Assembly: GCA_937898155.1 (NCBI GenBank)
Contig: CALEJO010000019.1
Span: 1 to 5,943 of the forward strand
DNA: 5,943 nucleotides
Direction: 5' to 3'
DNA from: an uncultured Clostridia bacterium
GTDB lineage: Bacteria; Bacillota; Clostridia; Oscillospirales; CAG-272
Shown here: piece after piece, positions 5,927 through 5,943 of the stretch
Layout of the letters: each line of letters begins with the position of its first letter
Position numbering within the stretch: the stretch's first letter is position 1
The notes under the pieces: model-generated
Database searches by the model: none
Told to the model about the DNA's origin: nothing
Seen by the model: only the letters and a program-made list of their open reading frames with translations
Made by a program: the position numbers and the translations under genes

Positions 5927-5943
5927 CCTCCCCCCCCCGCTTT
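5927..5943. other. downstream tail with a C9 homopolymer
   Basis: After the PHP stop codon the window ends in a 17-base tail containing nine consecutive C residues (5930-5938) and then GCTTT. No terminator or further gene can be judged in so short a stretch. The homopolymer length is liable to sequencing error. Confidence 0.6.

Overview
The window is GC-rich, with C or G at most third codon positions. Each gene starts behind a strong AGGAGG-type Shine-Dalgarno sequence, and the promoters match the sigma-A consensus. Together with the protein families present, this suggests an uncultured gut-type clostridial bacterium (Bacillota). That assignment is an inference from style, because no phylogenetic marker gene is present.

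Layout. Three genes lie on the minus strand. From the centre leftward they are a GH3 beta-glycosidase (2731-4689), a 525-residue fusion of an XRE-type DNA-binding domain to an ADP-ribosylglycohydrolase domain (997-2574), and a ribokinase (114-980) that ends at a very good intrinsic terminator (78-107). The fusion and the ribokinase are 16 bases apart, share one near-consensus promoter (2615-2643) and form a two-gene operon. The GH3 gene has its own promoter (4761-4789). A hairpin-bearing gap of 156 bases separates it from the operon. On the plus strand, a PHP-domain metallohydrolase (4871-5926) is transcribed divergently from the GH3 gene. The two divergent promoters stand back to back, and their -35 elements lie inside the two arms of one near-perfect inverted repeat (4776-4824), which is a candidate shared operator. 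I found no tRNA, rRNA, mobile element or CRISPR array.

How the genes may work together. The GH3 enzyme and the PHP hydrolase both appear cytoplasmic (no signal peptides). Their shared control region suggests joint use in breaking down an imported glycoside or ester. The operon couples a possible self-sensing enzyme-regulator, which would cleave a ribosyl or ADP-ribosyl glycoside bond, to a kinase with the full ribose-binding residue set. This resembles the E. coli yegU (ADP-ribosylglycohydrolase), yegV (PfkB kinase), yegW (GntR regulator) neighbourhood, but here the regulator is fused to the hydrolase.

The most interesting item is the XRE-ADP-ribosylglycohydrolase fusion. Both halves look intact, so it could be a transcription factor whose effector pocket is a working catalytic site. 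The substrate, operator and regulon cannot be read from the sequence.
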